DNA of 7,538 bases from VGPI01 sp964482845 (GTDB lineage: Bacteria > Cloacimonadota > Cloacimonadia > Cloacimonadales > Cloacimonadaceae). The stretch lies in the NCBI GenBank assembly GCA_964482845.1, contig CAYZZE010000105.1, forward strand, positions 1-7,538. Direction: 5' to 3'. Positions 4,901 through 7,538 of this stretch are shown here, in pieces. The first letter of the stretch is position 1; each line of letters starts with the position of its first letter. A model generated the notes under the pieces. It was not told the origin of the DNA. It saw only the letters and a list, made by a program, of their open reading frames with translations, and did no database searches. The position numbers were made by a program, and so were the translations under genes.

Positions 4901-7538
4901 ATAACATCGTATTACCCGGCAATTTCGCCAACGGGCAGTGGATCACCTTCTTCGATACATCATCGGCAGTGTTTGAAGAAAACCGCGAAGACTTACCAAG
5001 ATACTGCAACGATGATTTTTCTCAGGTATCTGCCCTCGGTAAACTCGCTTTCAGCGACCACTCGTCCTGCGGAATTTTCCTGATCAAGATCGAGCGTGTT
5101 CTCACTGAGAGATCGTCACGCAGAAAACAGTTTGATAAGGCTACCGGTATTATCGGACAGAAAAGTCTGCAATCTGGACTATTCATCTTCTATGACGATA
5201 GATTCTCCTTCCGGTTGAGTTTGGTCTATCCCATTTACAAGGGCACACGGAGACAATTCAGCAACTATCGGCGTCATTCGTTCTATGTGAACCGCGATCT
5301 GCCCAATAAAACCTATATCCAGCAGATGAAAGACGGCAAGTATGATTCTTTGCAAGACCTGAAAAACGTTTTTTCGGTAGATAAGGTCTCCGACCTGTTC
5401 TATCAAGAATTCAAAAAGGAATATGACAACTTGGCAGTAAATGTCCACAACATCTTTAACCAACCCGTGGAAGAGCTCTTACGGAAGGACTTTGCCCTTC
5501 TATTCGTGATCAGGATCATCTTTCTGGGATTTGTCCAGAAGAAGGGCTGGCTGGGCGATAACGCCAAATTCATCCAAGAGTACATCTCTTGTCACGACCT
5601 TGCCGCCCATCGGAGAGGCATCTACCTCGATCTCCTCTGCCCCCTTTTCTTCGAATCTCTCAATCTATCTCCCAATAAAAAGAACATTCACGGCTTTCCC
5701 CACATTCCGGAACCATTCAAATCACATCTCGTTTCCGCCCCTTATCTCAACGGCGGTCTTTTCCGCAAGCACGAAGACCATGACTTTGATGCTCTATACA
5801 TTAAGGATGATGCCATCCGCAGGTTCATTGACTTCCTCTTCAGTTACAATTTTACCCTCGAGGAAAATACGCTGTATGACGAGGATCTGGAACTCAATCC
5901 CGAATTCCTCGGCATCATCTTTGAAAAACTGATCAATAAAGAATACGGTGCCATCTATACCCCCCGGCCGGAAGTGGACTTCATGTGCCGCCTGTCGCTG
6001 GTGAAATACCTGCAAAACAACTGCCTGCCCTCCATCACCCTCGAAAACCTCTACAAACTTTTCTTCCCCGAATGCGGAGACCTCGCGGATCAAACGGCAG
6101 GCGAATTCTCACCGGAAGAGGCTATGGATCTATTGGACAAACTCGAAAAGGTGACGGTTTGCGATCCTGCCATCGGTTCCGGCGCTTTCGCCGTCGGGAT
6201 GCTGAACGTGATCGATGAGATTGAGTGTTCCATTTGTGAAAACTTCCTGCCGGATCAGCAACCCGTTTCTCACTACGAGCGCAAGAAAAGGATCATCTTC
6301 CGGTCCCTTTATGGCGTGGAAGTCAAACGGTGGGCGGTCTGGATCACTCACCTCCGGCTCTGGATCACCCTCCTCATCGAAGCCGATGATAATATGAAAC
6401 TCAGCAATGAACCGCTCCTGCCATCATTTGACTTCAAGATCAGACAAGGCGATTCCCTGATCCAGATGGTCGGTGACAATCTCATTCCCATACATGGTGG
6501 TAGCAGTATTCCGCAAGATGCCATCCACCAGATCAAGGAACTGGAAGAACTGAAACGTGAATATTACTGCAACCAGTGCCCCCAGAAGTGGCAGGATATC
6601 GAAGCAACGCAAAGAGATCTCTACACAAGTATTCTGAAAAAAAAGAAAGATAAATTGATCAGGAGAAGAGACCGCATCCTTGGCGAGAGCACACGCGAAG
6701 TCCAGTCCGATTTCACCAACCCCGAGATCCAATCCCAGATCGACCTGGCAACCAGTAAACAAAATAAGGATCTGAGCGAAATCGCCTTTGATATCAAACG
6801 CCTGGATTGTGAAATAGCCCAGCTCAAGGCAAAAGACCTGCCATTCATCTGGCGTATCGATTTTCCCGAGATCTTCCTGAAACGCAAGGGCTTTGATATC
6901 GTGATTGGCAATCCGCCTTATGTCGCTCAGGAAGATATCGAAGACCCGCTGGGAAAAATGGACAAAAAAGAATACAAAGACCTGCTGAAAAAAATAGCTT
7001 GTCAGGATTTCCCCAGTGATCTGAAAGTAGACCTCATCTCCGGCAAAAGCGATATCTATGCCTTCTTCTACGTCCGGGGTATCCGCCTGCTCAATCCCAA
7101 GGGCATCCTTACCCTGATCTGTTCCAATTCCTGGCTCGATGTCGAATTCGGCGCCTGGCTCCAAAAATTCCTTCTGGAACGCTGTCCGGTCCACTTTATC
7201 ATCGATAATCTTGCCAGGCGTGTCTTCCGGGAAGCAGGCATCAATACCATCATCTCAGTCATCGGTGCCCGCCAAAAAATGGTCCGAGGCGATGACATCA
7301 TCCGCTTCGCCGCTTTCAAACTGCCCTTTGAGAATTCACTTTACACCGAGAACGTCCTATCCATCGAAGAAGCTACCGAGAGACAGGACTACGATGATCT
7401 CAGAGTAAATCCCGTCCACAGGGAAACTCTCATCCATGAGGGATGGGATAACAGCCGGGATAATAAATATCAAGGTTCCAAATGGGGCGGGATTTACATC
7501 AAAGCACCTTCCATCTATTTCACTATCATGGAAAAGGC
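4891..7538 (+). CDS. Eco57I/PglX-like adenine-N6 DNA methyltransferase (3' end outside window)
   Basis: The gene starts at ATG 4891, inside the end of the helicase gene, and stays open for 882 codons to the window edge. The product would transfer a methyl group from S-adenosylmethionine to the N6 of adenine in DNA. Residues 1 to about 340 contain a beta-rich part (around SGLFIFYDDRFSFRLSLV) and a helical part (ALLFVIRIIFLGFVQKKGWL), both seen in large Eco57I-type methylases; I see no clear nuclease motif there. GAIYTP (353-358) resembles motif X. DPAIGSGAF (425-433) is the SAM-binding motif I. Glu477 in LYGVE is the probable ribose ligand. GDS (520-522) is motif III. NPPY (674-677) is the catalytic motif IV. 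Motifs I and IV are about 250 residues apart because of a charged, coiled-coil-like insert (about 545-660), common in PglX-like enzymes. The insert contains C560-x2-C563, and another CxxC occurs at 446-449. The C-terminal target-recognition region is only partly present. With the upstream helicase-nuclease it probably supplies self-marking in a restriction-like system. A type IIG enzyme is an alternative reading. Confidence 0.9.
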   Translation, partial: MDINNIVLPGNFANGQWITFFDTSSAVFEENREDLPRYCNDDFSQVSALGKLAFSDHSSCGIFLIKIERVLTERSSRRKQFDKATGIIGQKSLQSGLFIFYDDRFSFRLSLVYPIYKGTRRQFSNYRRHSFYVNRDLPNKTYIQQMKDGKYDSLQDLKNVFSVDKVSDLFYQEFKKEYDNLAVNVHNIFNQPVEELLRKDFALLFVIRIIFLGFVQKKGWLGDNAKFIQEYISCHDLAAHRRGIYLDLLCPLFFESLNLSPNKKNIHGFPHIPEPFKSHLVSAPYLNGGLFRKHEDHDFDALYIKDDAIRRFIDFLFSYNFTLEENTLYDEDLELNPEFLGIIFEKLINKEYGAIYTPRPEVDFMCRLSLVKYLQNNCLPSITLENLYKLFFPECGDLADQTAGEFSPEEAMDLLDKLEKVTVCDPAIGSGAFAVGMLNVIDEIECSICENFLPDQQPVSHYERKKRIIFRSLYGVEVKRWAVWITHLRLWITLLIEADDNMKLSNEPLLPSFDFKIRQGDSLIQMVGDNLIPIHGGSSIPQDAIHQIKELEELKREYYCNQCPQKWQDIEATQRDLYTSILKKKKDKLIRRRDRILGESTREVQSDFTNPEIQSQIDLATSKQNKDLSEIAFDIKRLDCEIAQLKAKDLPFIWRIDFPEIFLKRKGFDIVIGNPPYVAQEDIEDPLGKMDKKEYKDLLKKIACQDFPSDLKVDLISGKSDIYAFFYVRGIRLLNPKGILTLICSNSWLDVEFGAWLQKFLLERCPVHFIIDNLARRVFREAGINTIISVIGARQKMVRGDDIIRFAAFKLPFENSLYTENVLSIEEATERQDYDDLRVNPVHRETLIHEGWDNSRDNKYQGSKWGGIYIKAPSIYFTIMEK

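Noticed and set aside
5531..5932. 133-codon plus-strand ORF
   Set aside because: It is in a different frame inside the methylase gene, is Ser-, Thr- and Pro-rich, and has no domain.
6424..7194. 256-codon minus-strand ORF
   Set aside because: It is the complement of the methylase gene, which has clear motifs on the plus strand. The product is Phe- and Asp-rich, as expected of an antisense shadow, with no domain.
1544..7538. Assignment as a complete DISARM or BREX system
   Set aside because: No DrmA, DrmB, BrxC, PglZ or BrxL-type genes are in the window, and the PLD domain is fused to the helicase. Only shared parts can be claimed.

Overview
The window looks like a piece of chromosome from a bacterium with moderate GC content. 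I see no plasmid, phage-structural or transposase genes. A membrane-anchored M23 peptidase suggests a cell with peptidoglycan, and the three tRNA genes all carry a genome-encoded CCA end. The lineage cannot be fixed from this sequence. An FCB-type or Cloacimonadota-like genome is only an impression.

Left part, about 1-990, all on the minus strand. A tRNA cluster is read in the order Lys(TTT), Glu(TTC), Glu(CTC). It is followed, in the same direction, by the start of an M23-family membrane-anchored metallopeptidase that runs off the left edge. A perfect 8-bp inverted repeat lies between the two tRNA-Glu genes. A TTGACA element sits upstream of tRNA-Lys.

Middle, about 990-1543. This divergent intergenic region holds no convincing full-length gene. 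It contains two pairs of GGACAA boxes, each pair spaced 19 bp start to start and the pairs facing each other. It also contains scattered short coding-like stretches that could be a decayed small gene. Last comes a 31-codon ORF with its own Shine-Dalgarno sequence, whose stop codon touches the start codon of the next gene in the same frame.

Right part, 1544-7538, plus strand. Two large genes overlap by 10 bp. The first encodes an 1118-residue fusion of a phospholipase D (PLD)-type nuclease domain and an SNF2/DEAH superfamily 2 helicase. The second, cut by the window end, encodes a large Eco57I/PglX-like adenine-N6 DNA methyltransferase. Together they form an apparent restriction or anti-phage module: a modification enzyme plus a translocase with a built-in nuclease. 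The parts resemble those of class 1 DISARM (SNF2 helicase, adenine methylase, PLD protein) and of type I-like restriction systems. The helicase-nuclease fusion and two-gene arrangement match no named system that I can identify with confidence. No DrmA, DrmB, HsdS or BREX genes are visible, but the operon may continue past the right edge.
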